In this document: positions 8,488 to 16,442 of the stretch, in pieces
Position numbering within the stretch: the stretch's first letter is position 1
How the letters are laid out: every line of letters begins with the position of its first letter
Assembly (NCBI GenBank): GCA_022706885.1
Contig: JAKJBR010000002.1
Location: 69,593-133,592, forward strand
DNA length: 64,000 nucleotides
DNA from: DUPQ01 sp022706885
GTDB lineage: Bacteria; Bacillota; Clostridia; DUPQ01
Direction: 5' to 3'
The notes under the pieces: model-generated
Told to the model about the DNA's origin: nothing
Databases searched by the model: none
Seen by the model: the letters and a program-made list of their open reading frames with translations, nothing else
Translations under genes and position numbers: made by a program

Positions 8488-9219
8488 TTGAGCTACCAGG
8501 AATTGTGCAGAAAAAGAGATTACGTAAACGGCAAATTGCCCGAATTATCCCCTGAAAAAATCGAGGAATTGGAAAAACAATTCGAGTGTGACTATGCTTA
8601 CGAATCCATAAAGATTAAAGGAAGTGAACTGTCGAGGGATCAGGTCATGGCTATCTTAAATGATAAAGCCGACGACTTGGAGAAAACAAGGGATGTCCAG
8701 GGAACGATAAACCACAGCAGAGCTTTCAAGTATATGAAAATGTACTTAAAGAAGAACGCATATCTTGATGAGGAAGCAATAAAAGAGATAAATGCCATAG
8801 TTGTGGAAGACATTTCCGTAGGCGGTATATATCGCAATGTCAATCTTATCATTCCCGGAAGAAAGCATGTTCCGCCGTCACCGGAAAAGGCATATTACAA
8901 AATGAAAAAATATATTCTCGATCTGCCCTATCTGCAATATGATACGGTTACGGAAAAAGCCATTTATGCATATGCCATGTTCATGAAGATTCATCCTTTT
9001 ATTGACGGAAACAGCAGGACCGGAAAGCTTATCATGAATTATGTCCTTATGAAGGAAGGTTTCCTGCCCATATACATACCGCAGAACAGATATATCGAGT
9101 ATGTGCGTGCATTCGAGTTGTTTGCTTCGGAAGATAATCTCGAGCCTTTAGCCAAGTTGGCTTTTGAATTTGAAAACGCACAGCTGGACATATATATTAA
9201 AGCGATAGACAAGGCATAA
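8488..9219 (+). CDS. Fic-domain protein with altered active and inhibitory motifs
   Basis: A 243-residue Fic protein starting at TTG 7 bases after AGAGGTG. Fic enzymes usually transfer AMP to Ser/Thr/Tyr of a target protein. The loop motif reads HPFIDGNSRTGK (H169 to K180) instead of HPFx(D/E)GNGRxxR: the catalytic His, Asp and first Arg remain, but Gly is Ser and the last Arg is Lys. The N-terminal inhibitory helix reads SIKIKGS (S40 to S46) where the family has SxxxEGN, so the inhibitory Glu is Lys. Activity could be altered or lost. It sits between the PHP gene and the kinase in one transcription unit. Confidence 0.85.
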   Translation: MSYQELCRKRDYVNGKLPELSPEKIEELEKQFECDYAYESIKIKGSELSRDQVMAILNDKADDLEKTRDVQGTINHSRAFKYMKMYLKKNAYLDEEAIKEINAIVVEDISVGGIYRNVNLIIPGRKHVPPSPEKAYYKMKKYILDLPYLQYDTVTEKAIYAYAMFMKIHPFIDGNSRTGKLIMNYVLMKEGFLPIYIPQNRYIEYVRAFELFASEDNLEPLAKLAFEFENAQLDIYIKAIDKA

Positions 9220-9254
9220 AACAGATACTTATACACTAAAATCATTGGAGGTTA

Positions 9255-10736
9255 ATGATGATAAAGGTATTGGCATATGATTTCGGCGCAAGCAGCGGAA
9301 GAGCAATCTTAGGAGTATATGACGGAAAGAAGATACACATAGAAGAATTGCACAGGTTTTCCAATGATCCCGTGAATCTGAACGGTACCCTGTACTGGGA
9401 TATTTTGCGTCTTTTCCATGAAATGAAGGTAGGTCTTATCGAAGTAAAGAAAGCAGGTCACGGTGATATAGAGAGTATCGGAATTGATACGTGGGGGGTG
9501 GATTTCGGTCTTATTGATAAAGACGGAAGGCTTTTAGAAAATCCCGTACATTACAGAGATAAAAGAACCGACGGTATTATGGAGGAAGTGTGGGATAAGG
9601 TAGGAAAGCGACATCTTTACGAAAGAACGGGAACGCAGTTTATGCAATTCAATACACTTTATCAGCTGTATTCGTTGGTAAAAAACCGGCCGGAGTTGTT
9701 AAAAAGAGCGGACAGGCTTCTTTTCATGCCGGATTTGCTTTCATATTTTCTCACCGGCAAAAAAGTGGCGGAATTCTCCATGGCAAGCACTGCACAGATG
9801 CTGAATACCCGTACCGGTGACTGGGATTACGAATTGCTGGAAAAACTGGGAATACCTGTAAGGATATTGGAAAAGGTAACAGACAGTGCAACAGTCATAG
9901 GAAAACTTTCAGAGCAGGTTTGTAATGAGACAGGACTGCAACCGATATCCGTTACCGCCGTAGCGGGACATGACACCGGATCGGCCATGATAGCCACTCC
10001 CGCAGACACCGATCTGTTTGCATTTCTTTCCTCGGGAACATGGTCCTTACTGGGTTCCGAACTGCCCAAGCCGATAGTGAATGATCTTTCATATAAACAT
10101 GAGTATTCCAACGAAGGCGGAATAAACAGAACGGCAAGACTTATAAAAAACATTATGGGCTTATGGATATATCAGGAATGCAGAAGACAATGGAACAAAG
10201 AAGGGGATCTTGCATCCTTTGACGAGCTGGAGGCGGCTGCACGGAAAGCAAAGCCTTTTGCATGCTTGATTGATGTGGACCATCAGGACTTTTATCCCCC
10301 GGGAGATATGCCTGCCAGAGTTGCGGATTTCTGCAGACGAACCGGTCAGTATGTTCCCAAGAACAAAGCCGAGATAGTACGATGCATAATGGAAAGCCTG
10401 GCATTGAAATACCGTTATGCGTTTGACGGACTTTGTGAAATAGTGGGAAGCAGGATACCCAAACTTCATATGGTGGGAGGCGGCTGCAAGAATGCAATGA
10501 TATCGCAATTTACGGCGGATGCTTTGGGTATAGAGGTTACGGCAGGTCCCGTTGAAGCAACGGCTGTCGGGAATATAGCGGCGCAACTTATAGCTTTAGG
10601 CAAGATAAAAGACCTCAAGCAGGCTAGAATAATTATAAAAGAAAGCTTTGAAGTTAAGTCATATTTCCCCGAAAACAGAGAGCTTTGGGAAGAAAAATAT
10701 GACTATTACCTGAAAAACATATTGAACAAGGGCTAA
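9255..10736 (+). CDS. rhaB: Rhamnulokinase-type FGGY carbohydrate kinase
   Basis: A 493-residue FGGY kinase. The N-terminal phosphate loop is AYDFGASSGRAILG, followed by LYWDILRLF, SIGIDTWGVDFG and the C-terminal MVGGGCKN and GPVEATAVGN motifs of the RhaB group. RhaB phosphorylates L-rhamnulose at C1 in the cytosol; close relatives act on L-fuculose or other 6-deoxyketoses, so the symbol is a family-level call. GGAGG lies 3 bases before the ATG pair at 9255/9258. The aldolase follows after a 54-base gap, which fits the pathway order kinase then aldolase. No rhamnose isomerase is in the window. Confidence 0.85.
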   Translation: MMIKVLAYDFGASSGRAILGVYDGKKIHIEELHRFSNDPVNLNGTLYWDILRLFHEMKVGLIEVKKAGHGDIESIGIDTWGVDFGLIDKDGRLLENPVHYRDKRTDGIMEEVWDKVGKRHLYERTGTQFMQFNTLYQLYSLVKNRPELLKRADRLLFMPDLLSYFLTGKKVAEFSMASTAQMLNTRTGDWDYELLEKLGIPVRILEKVTDSATVIGKLSEQVCNETGLQPISVTAVAGHDTGSAMIATPADTDLFAFLSSGTWSLLGSELPKPIVNDLSYKHEYSNEGGINRTARLIKNIMGLWIYQECRRQWNKEGDLASFDELEAAARKAKPFACLIDVDHQDFYPPGDMPARVADFCRRTGQYVPKNKAEIVRCIMESLALKYRYAFDGLCEIVGSRIPKLHMVGGGCKNAMISQFTADALGIEVTAGPVEATAVGNIAAQLIALGKIKDLKQARIIIKESFEVKSYFPENRELWEEKYDYYLKNILNKG

Positions 10737-10790
10737 AATAGATATACAATCAATAAAATCCCGTCAGTAAAAAACATGAAGGAGATTATT

Positions 10791-11831
10791 ATGTACGAAA
10801 AAAACATAAAAGAAATGATAGAAATGTCCCGTAAGGTGGGAAGTATGCCTGACTACACACAGGGAGGCGGCGGAAACACTTCGGTGAAATTGGATGACCG
10901 GCTTATGGCGGTAAAAGCATCCGGTTGCAGACTTTGCGACATAACCGCAACCGACGGTTTTGTTGTGGTAAATTATAAATCCGTCCGTCACTATTTTGAC
11001 ACCGTGAATCTAAGCGAAAAAAGGGATTTCTATAAAGAAAGTTCGCAGTTCGTTAAAGACAATATGGTAAAATTAGAAGGGCTCAATGACGGAAGACCGT
11101 CGATAGAAGCGGGATTCCATTCGCTTTTAGAAAAGTATGTTATCCATACCCATTCGGTTTACAGCAATCTTTTATGCTGTTCAAGGCAGGGAGAAAGTAT
11201 AGCAAAGCAACTCTTTGAGAAATCACCTTACAGATACCTGTGGCTTCCGTACATTGCTCCGGGTTTTTATCTCACACTGGAAATACAAAAGAAGATAAAG
11301 ACAATGGGATGTATTCCCTCCGTTATATTCATGGGAAGCCACGGCGTTATCGTAACCGGCAAGACTATGGCCGAAGCGGAAAAGATAAATGAATATGTTT
11401 CCGAGAGAATAAAAGAAAGATTGAATATAACAGAACCGTACGGTAACGTATCGGTAAAACAGCTATCCGAGGGGGTATACCAGTCGGATACACCGAGACT
11501 CATCTCCTATCTGAAAGGGAAAGATTATACCGATGAATGGTTTGATTCCAATATACTTTATCCCGATCAGGCGGCATACCTTTTGGGAGCAATAACTACA
11601 AGAGGTGAAGAGAAAAAAGCAAGAATAAACTTGAAAACCGGAATAACCCGGTACCATGTTTCATATAAAGAAGCACTTACTTTGGAAGAAAGCATCTGTG
11701 CATTTCTTTTCATAATGGACCAGGCTCGTAAGAATAACCTTGACATATATACCATGGAAGATGAGGATATAGCATTTATCATGGGCTGGGAAGGGGAAGC
11801 TTACAGAAAGGCAATGTTGAACAGGAAATAA
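10791..11831 (+). CDS. Class II aldolase/adducin protein, like the aldolase half of YuxG/RhaE
   Basis: A 346-residue protein. I take ATG 10791 because GAAGGAG lies 6 bases before it, while the ATG at 10776 overlaps that ribosome site. The motif GGGGNTSVKLDDRLMAVKASG matches the N-terminal aldolase region of bifunctional YuxG-type enzymes. VIHTHSVYSNLL gives the paired Zn-binding His residues, and FMGSHGVIVTG the third. Such enzymes split rhamnulose-1-phosphate to DHAP and L-lactaldehyde using zinc. Here the dehydrogenase half is a separate gene at 6471, so the fusion appears split. Substrate inferred from the adjacent kinase. Confidence 0.82.
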   Translation: MYEKNIKEMIEMSRKVGSMPDYTQGGGGNTSVKLDDRLMAVKASGCRLCDITATDGFVVVNYKSVRHYFDTVNLSEKRDFYKESSQFVKDNMVKLEGLNDGRPSIEAGFHSLLEKYVIHTHSVYSNLLCCSRQGESIAKQLFEKSPYRYLWLPYIAPGFYLTLEIQKKIKTMGCIPSVIFMGSHGVIVTGKTMAEAEKINEYVSERIKERLNITEPYGNVSVKQLSEGVYQSDTPRLISYLKGKDYTDEWFDSNILYPDQAAYLLGAITTRGEEKKARINLKTGITRYHVSYKEALTLEESICAFLFIMDQARKNNLDIYTMEDEDIAFIMGWEGEAYRKAMLNRK

Positions 11832-11851
11832 GCGTAAGAGAGGACAATATT

Positions 11852-13069
11852 ATGGATTTTACAAACTACACTAAATTTTATCCCGACAAAAACGGGCGAT
11901 ACGGGCAATACGGCGGAGCTTATCTGCCCCCGGAACTTATGGAAGCATTTAAGGAGATTGACCAGGCATATATGACGATAGCACACTCGGCATCGTTCAT
12001 AAACGAATTAAGAAGAATAAGAAGAGAATTTCAGGGAAGGCCCACACCGGTATATCATTGTGAAAGGCTTTCCAATAAACTGGGAAGATGCCAGATATAC
12101 TTAAAAAGAGAGGATCTCAACCACACCGGTGCTCATAAACTCAACCACTGCATGGGTGAAGGACTTTTAGCCAAATACATGGGCAAAAAGCGGCTGATAG
12201 CCGAAACCGGAGCGGGACAGCACGGAGTGGCACTTGCCACCGCTGCCGCTTTCTTCGGACTGGAATGTGAAATACACATGGGTGAAGTGGATATAGCTAA
12301 GCAGGCTCCCAATGTAACCAGAATGAAAATTCTGGGCGCTAAGATAGTGCCGGTAACCCACGGACTGAAAACGCTTAAAGAAGCGGTAGATTCGGCTTTT
12401 GAATCGTATATGAACAGCTATAAAGATTCCATTTACTGCATAGGCTCGGTGGTAGGACCTCATCCTTTCCCTATGATGGTAAGGGATTTTCAGATGATTG
12501 TGGGAAGAGAAGCCAGGGAGCAGTATCTGGAAATGACCGGAGAACTTCCCGACGAGGTTTGCGCATGTGTAGGCGGAGGAAGTAACTCTATGGGAATGTT
12601 TACGGCATTCTTGAATGATCCCGTCAAGATAGTGGGTGTGGAACCTATGGGAAGAGGGCCCGGAGTAGGAGATAATGCCGCAAGTATAACCTTCGGCAGC
12701 AAAGGAGTTTTACACGGTTTTGAAAGCCTTCTGTTACAGGACGAAAAAGGAGAGGCGTTGCCGGTATATTCCATTGCAAGCGGACTGGATTATCCTGCGG
12801 TAGGTCCGGAGCATGCCTTCTTGCATGATATGAAAAGAGTGGAGTATACTTCAGTGACCGATGAGGAGGCGATAGAAGCATTCTTCATGCTTTCCAGATA
12901 TGAGGGTATTATACCCGCTTTGGAAAGTGCCCATGCCGTTGCATATGCAATTAAATCGGCAAGACAGAACTCCGCCAACTCCATACTTGTCAATTTGAGC
13001 GGCAGAGGAGATAAAGATATCGATTATGTTGTTGAACATTACGGAGTGGGAGATCAGTATAAGATATAG
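11852..13069 (+). CDS. trpB: Tryptophan synthase beta chain, stand-alone
   Basis: A 405-residue TrpB1-type protein with all key residues: PLP lysine K96 in HTGAHK, E118 in AETGAGQHG, the phosphate-binding GGGSNSMGMF, GLDYPAVGP, ALESAHA and NLSGRGDKD. TrpB condenses indole with serine, normally in complex with TrpA. No trpA or other trp gene is present; instead it sits 20 bases after a sugar aldolase with its own GAGAGGA site. The residues after the lysine (LNH rather than INN or TNQ) and the loop MGEVDIAKQAPNV differ from typical copies. It may be an indole-salvage TrpB or a paralog with another amino-acid substrate. Confidence 0.88.
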   Translation: MDFTNYTKFYPDKNGRYGQYGGAYLPPELMEAFKEIDQAYMTIAHSASFINELRRIRREFQGRPTPVYHCERLSNKLGRCQIYLKREDLNHTGAHKLNHCMGEGLLAKYMGKKRLIAETGAGQHGVALATAAAFFGLECEIHMGEVDIAKQAPNVTRMKILGAKIVPVTHGLKTLKEAVDSAFESYMNSYKDSIYCIGSVVGPHPFPMMVRDFQMIVGREAREQYLEMTGELPDEVCACVGGGSNSMGMFTAFLNDPVKIVGVEPMGRGPGVGDNAASITFGSKGVLHGFESLLLQDEKGEALPVYSIASGLDYPAVGPEHAFLHDMKRVEYTSVTDEEAIEAFFMLSRYEGIIPALESAHAVAYAIKSARQNSANSILVNLSGRGDKDIDYVVEHYGVGDQYKI

Positions 13070-13118
13070 GTCGGTGTGTAGTATAATATAAGTGAGTATT
13101 AACGAAAGGAACACTGAT

Positions 13119-13487
13119 ATGAATCAACAAGAAACCGATAATGTAAACAAAGAGCAACAGGACAATTGCTTTGAGCCTGAATGTAAACCGAACAAATGGT
13201 ATCACAGACGCGATGCCGCAACATTTCCCTATCCCGTACTTGCTACCATAGTATTTTTACTTATGGGCTTTATATGGGGCAAATGGCATCCCGGTTGGAT
13301 TGTTTTTCTGACCGTGCCGGTATACTATGCGGTGGTTAATGCCATTAAATTCCGCACAATATCCTTTTCACTCATCATAGTCTTAATATATCTGGCTATG
13401 GGATTTATATGGGATTTATGGCATCCGGGTTGGATAATATTCCTGGTTATACCTATAATTCACTGGTTTACCGGAAAAAAGAAATAA
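13119..13487 (+). CDS. Membrane protein with two WHPGW repeats
   Basis: A 122-residue protein. ATG 13119 is preferred over GTG 13092 because GAAAGGA lies 8 bases upstream. After a hydrophilic N-terminus (about 35 residues) come two copies of the pattern GFIWxxWHPGWIxFL, at residues 50-64 and 95-109 (period 45), each inside a hydrophobic pair of helices. Similar GxIWxxWHPGW segments occur at the C-terminus of some Firmicute XRE regulators, but no HTH is present here. Function unknown. Confidence 0.7.
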   Translation: MNQQETDNVNKEQQDNCFEPECKPNKWYHRRDAATFPYPVLATIVFLLMGFIWGKWHPGWIVFLTVPVYYAVVNAIKFRTISFSLIIVLIYLAMGFIWDLWHPGWIIFLVIPIIHWFTGKKK

Positions 13488-13570
13488 TACAGGTTACTAT
13501 ATATCGCACAATCTGACATTGCCTTAAAAAGGCATAGTATAACAGTTATATAAAAATACGAGGTGAAAAA

Positions 13571-14476
13571 ATGTCGGTACATATTGAGAAAGTCCCTTAT
13601 GGCGGTTGGGATAATTGTTACAGAATAAGTAACGATGAAATTGAGTTGACAGTTACATCGGATGTCGGTCCGAGAATCATCCGGTACGGATTTATAGGCA
13701 AAGAAAATGTCTTGTGTGAAAAAGCCGACCAGATGGGTAAGACCGGAGGAGATGAGTGGAGAATATACGGAGGACACAGGCTGTGGCACAGTCCCGAAGA
13801 TAAAGTGCGCACCTATTTTCCCGATAATGAAGCTGTGGATGTAAAGATAATACAAAACGGTGTAAGGATATCGCAACCTGCGGAAACCACCACAATGATA
13901 AAAAAAGATATGGAAATTACCGTAAAGGATAAAGGGACCGATGTATATATCAACCACATATTAACAAACTGTAATCTGTGGGATATAGAGCTTTCGGCAT
14001 GGGCGCTGACTGTAGTTGCACCCGGAGGACTGGAAGTGGTACCGCAGGAAACACTGGATACCGGTCTTTTACCCAACAGAATGATATCTTTATGGCCGTA
14101 TACCGATATGAATGATAAAAGAGTGCGTTGGGGAAGTAAGTATATTTTCCTTGCACATGATTCAAAAGCAAAAAAGGCTTTTAAAATAGGCATATCCAAT
14201 ACCGACGGTTGGGCGGCATATTTCAACCGGAACAATATGTTTGTGAAAAAGTTTTCGCCTAAAGAAGACATGCTTTATCCCGATTACGGCGGATCTATGT
14301 ATGAGACCTATACTTGCGATTTCATGACCGAAATGGAAACCCTTTCACCCCTTGTTCTGTTGGGTCCCAAAGAAAAGATTGAACACGAAGAATTGTGGCA
14401 GCTGTTTGACAACATTGCTCCTCCTAAAGACGAAAAAGAAATGGATAAAATAGCGAAAGAATATATTACCGGATGA
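13571..14476 (+). CDS. DUF4380-like protein with a galactose-mutarotase fold
   Basis: A 301-residue protein with GAGGTG 6 bases before its ATG. The opening ISNDEIELTVTSDVGPRIIRYGFIG, then GGHRLWHSPED, matches DUF4380 proteins, which share the beta-sandwich fold of aldose 1-epimerases. W/H-rich strands follow (SAWALTVVAPGG, SLWPYTDMND). Known relatives are uncharacterised; a carbohydrate-binding or mutarotase role fits the kinase/aldolase operon upstream. The stop overlaps the next gene by 4 bases. Confidence 0.72.
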   Translation: MSVHIEKVPYGGWDNCYRISNDEIELTVTSDVGPRIIRYGFIGKENVLCEKADQMGKTGGDEWRIYGGHRLWHSPEDKVRTYFPDNEAVDVKIIQNGVRISQPAETTTMIKKDMEITVKDKGTDVYINHILTNCNLWDIELSAWALTVVAPGGLEVVPQETLDTGLLPNRMISLWPYTDMNDKRVRWGSKYIFLAHDSKAKKAFKIGISNTDGWAAYFNRNNMFVKKFSPKEDMLYPDYGGSMYETYTCDFMTEMETLSPLVLLGPKEKIEHEELWQLFDNIAPPKDEKEMDKIAKEYITG

Positions 14477-15360
14477 AAAAAGCGGCAGTTTTTTCCGATA
14501 TACACGGCAATCTTGACATACTTCAGAAAGCAATTGACATATGTAAAGCACAGGATGTCGAGCAATATATAGTGCTCGGAGATATGATTTCCGACGGTCC
14601 CGATTCGCAGGCAGTGTTGGATACCGTCATGAATCTTACCGAGCATGTTGTAAGAGGTAACCGGGAAGAATATATCTTGAATTATCATGCCGGTAAAAGA
14701 AAACAGTGGGATAACAACTATCAGTGCGAATCGTTGGTAAAGACGCACAAGAATCTTACCGACGCGGGACTTAAGTATATTTCGGGATTGCCCGATATGA
14801 AAAGACTGAATCTTTTCGGTCTGGACACCCTTATCGTACACGGCTCTCATATAAGTGTAGGACATTTCATACTGCCTTGTTGGAACATTGATGTATATAT
14901 GGATATGCATGACAGGTACGGCTGCTCACTGTATCTTTTAGGTCATTCGCATCAGTCCTATCATTTTGACCTCATGGGCAGCTTTTTTATAAATCCCGGA
15001 CCTTTGGGGATACCGCCCGCAATCAGTGTTTACAAAAGAGAGGATGCATTCAGTATGGGGATAATATCAATACAGGATAAACAACTCGTTGAGTACCGAC
15101 CTGTATACATACCGTATAATCCTGCCAAGCTTAAGGAGTATTACTTAAGAGATATTGACAGTTATGAGCATACTTTCTGGATGGAACTTATAGCCGATTC
15201 TTTCTTTACCAAGCAGTATGACAGTATTAAATTTTTACATATGGCTAAGCAAATGGCAAAAGAGAAAGGATATGAAAATGTCGACCCGATACCCAACGAT
15301 ATTTGGGAAGATGCATCAAACAAATGGAGAAAAGAGCATAAAGGTACAGGTATATTCTAA
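14473..15360 (+). CDS. Calcineurin-like metallophosphoesterase
   Basis: A 295-residue protein coupled by ATGA to the mutarotase-fold gene. Metal-binding motifs are FSDIHGN (residues 7-13), LGDMISDGPDS, RGNREE (a variant of GNHE/D in which the usual His is Arg) and the late VHGSH and LGHSHQS. The core resembles YfcE-type phosphodiesterases, with an extra C-terminal alpha-helical part of about 90 residues (from about residue 205). Substrate unknown. It is the last gene of the run before a new promoter at 15366. Confidence 0.8.
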   Translation: MKKAAVFSDIHGNLDILQKAIDICKAQDVEQYIVLGDMISDGPDSQAVLDTVMNLTEHVVRGNREEYILNYHAGKRKQWDNNYQCESLVKTHKNLTDAGLKYISGLPDMKRLNLFGLDTLIVHGSHISVGHFILPCWNIDVYMDMHDRYGCSLYLLGHSHQSYHFDLMGSFFINPGPLGIPPAISVYKREDAFSMGIISIQDKQLVEYRPVYIPYNPAKLKEYYLRDIDSYEHTFWMELIADSFFTKQYDSIKFLHMAKQMAKEKGYENVDPIPNDIWEDASNKWRKEHKGTGIF

Positions 15361-15365
15361 AATGC

Positions 15366-15394
15366 TTGCTATTCGGGCTGATTATATATAAAAT
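15366..15394 (+). promoter_or_regulatory. Promoter for the DivIVA-like gene
   Basis: TTGCTA (15366-15371) and TAAAAT (15389-15394) are separated by 17 bases. Start of transcription would be near 15401, leaving a leader of about 30 bases before the ribosome site AGAGGTG. Confidence 0.5.
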
Positions 15395-15432
15395 TAAAAC
15401 GAGATAAATATCATCATTAGAAGAGGTGTGAC

Positions 15433-15870
15433 ATGGCAAAAAAAAGATTCCGTAACGCAATGAGCGGCTACAACAAGGATGAAGTCAACAAGTATATAGA
15501 CAATATGATGGAACAATATGAGGCCAAAATAGCCGAAAAAGAAGCCACCATCGAGGAACTCAGCAAGAAAGCGGCGGAGTTGCAGCTTGCATATGATGAA
15601 TTGAAGAGTAAAGAAGATGCTCTTGTAAAGGAAAAAGCCGGCATTACAAAAGCCTTGATAAAAGCCAATGAAATGTCCGACCAGATTATAAAGGAAGCCA
15701 AGGAACAGGCTATTAAAGAAGTGGGCGAACTGGAAGTAAGAGCGGAAGAAGAAAGAGAAAAGATAGTGGATATAAAAAGGCAGCTGGCCGCATTGCAGGC
15801 ATCTGCAGCAAAACTTTTGGAAAAGTTTGTGGAAAATCTGGATAAAACTATCGGTTCCGACGAGAAATGA
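15433..15870 (+). CDS. DivIVA-domain coiled-coil protein
   Basis: A 145-residue protein. The N-terminus RFRNAMSGYNKDEVNKYIDNM matches the membrane/lipid-binding head of DivIVA (F..a..GYnkdeVd.fl). The rest (about residues 28-130) is a highly charged coiled coil. DivIVA family proteins bind curved membrane at poles and septa and recruit partners. This one is shorter than cell-division DivIVA and is monocistronic, closed by a terminator, so it is a small paralog with an unknown partner. Confidence 0.75.
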   Translation: MAKKRFRNAMSGYNKDEVNKYIDNMMEQYEAKIAEKEATIEELSKKAAELQLAYDELKSKEDALVKEKAGITKALIKANEMSDQIIKEAKEQAIKEVGELEVRAEEEREKIVDIKRQLAALQASAAKLLEKFVENLDKTIGSDEK

Positions 15871-15925
15871 CTGTAAAATACATCAGATTAAGAGAATAGC
15901 CGGTTGCTTGAAACCCGGTATTCTC

Positions 15926-15948
15926 AGAGGACTGTCAGTCCTCTTTTT
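15926..15948 (+). terminator. Rho-independent terminator after the DivIVA-like gene
   Basis: An 8-bp perfect stem AGAGGACT/AGTCCTCT with a 3-base loop is followed by a T run. It is preceded (15892-15924) by a second imperfect stem, AGAATA...TATTCT enclosing GCCGGTT...AACCCGG. The tandem arrangement just before the Lrp gene could also act as an attenuator. Confidence 0.8.
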
Positions 15949-15965
15949 ATAAGAAAGGAAAAGTT

Positions 15966-16442
15966 ATGGATATACTGGAATTATTAAAACAGGATGCAAG
16001 GCTTACCCCGAAAGAGCTTGCGGTCATGACGGGTAAAAGCGTTGAAGAAGTGGAAAAAGTAATAAAGCAGTATGAGCAAGACAAGGTAATTGCAGGTTAT
16101 TCCGCCGTTATTAACTGGGAAAAAGCACGGGATAATATAGTTGTGGCTTTTATCGAGATAAAGGTAACTCCGGAGCGAGACTACGGATTTGAAGAAATAG
16201 CAAAAAGAATATACAGCTATGAGCAGGTGAAAACATGTTACCTCATGAGCGGAGCTTTTGACATAGCGGCGGTTGTGGAAGGGTCCGATTTGAAAGAAGT
16301 GGCATTGTTTGTGGCTCAGAAGCTTTCCGCCATACAGGGAGTAACCGCTACATCCACGCATTTCGTGCTTAAGAAGTATAAGGAAAACGACCTTGTATTC
16401 GAAGAAGAGGAAAAAGACAGAAGAGAGGCTATAGTTCTGTGA
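15966..16442 (+). CDS. Lrp/AsnC-family transcriptional regulator
   Basis: A 158-residue regulator: N-terminal winged helix (MDILELLKQDARLTPKELAVMTGKSVEEVEKVIKQYEQDKVI) and C-terminal RAM/ligand domain (FIEIKVTPERDYGFEEIAKRI, then CYLMSGAFDIAAVVEG). These proteins form octamer-like assemblies that sense amino acids. It overlaps the aminotransferase GTG start by 4 bases, so the pair is coupled and the regulator likely senses a substrate or product of that enzyme. Confidence 0.92.
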   Translation: MDILELLKQDARLTPKELAVMTGKSVEEVEKVIKQYEQDKVIAGYSAVINWEKARDNIVVAFIEIKVTPERDYGFEEIAKRIYSYEQVKTCYLMSGAFDIAAVVEGSDLKEVALFVAQKLSAIQGVTATSTHFVLKKYKENDLVFEEEEKDRREAIVL

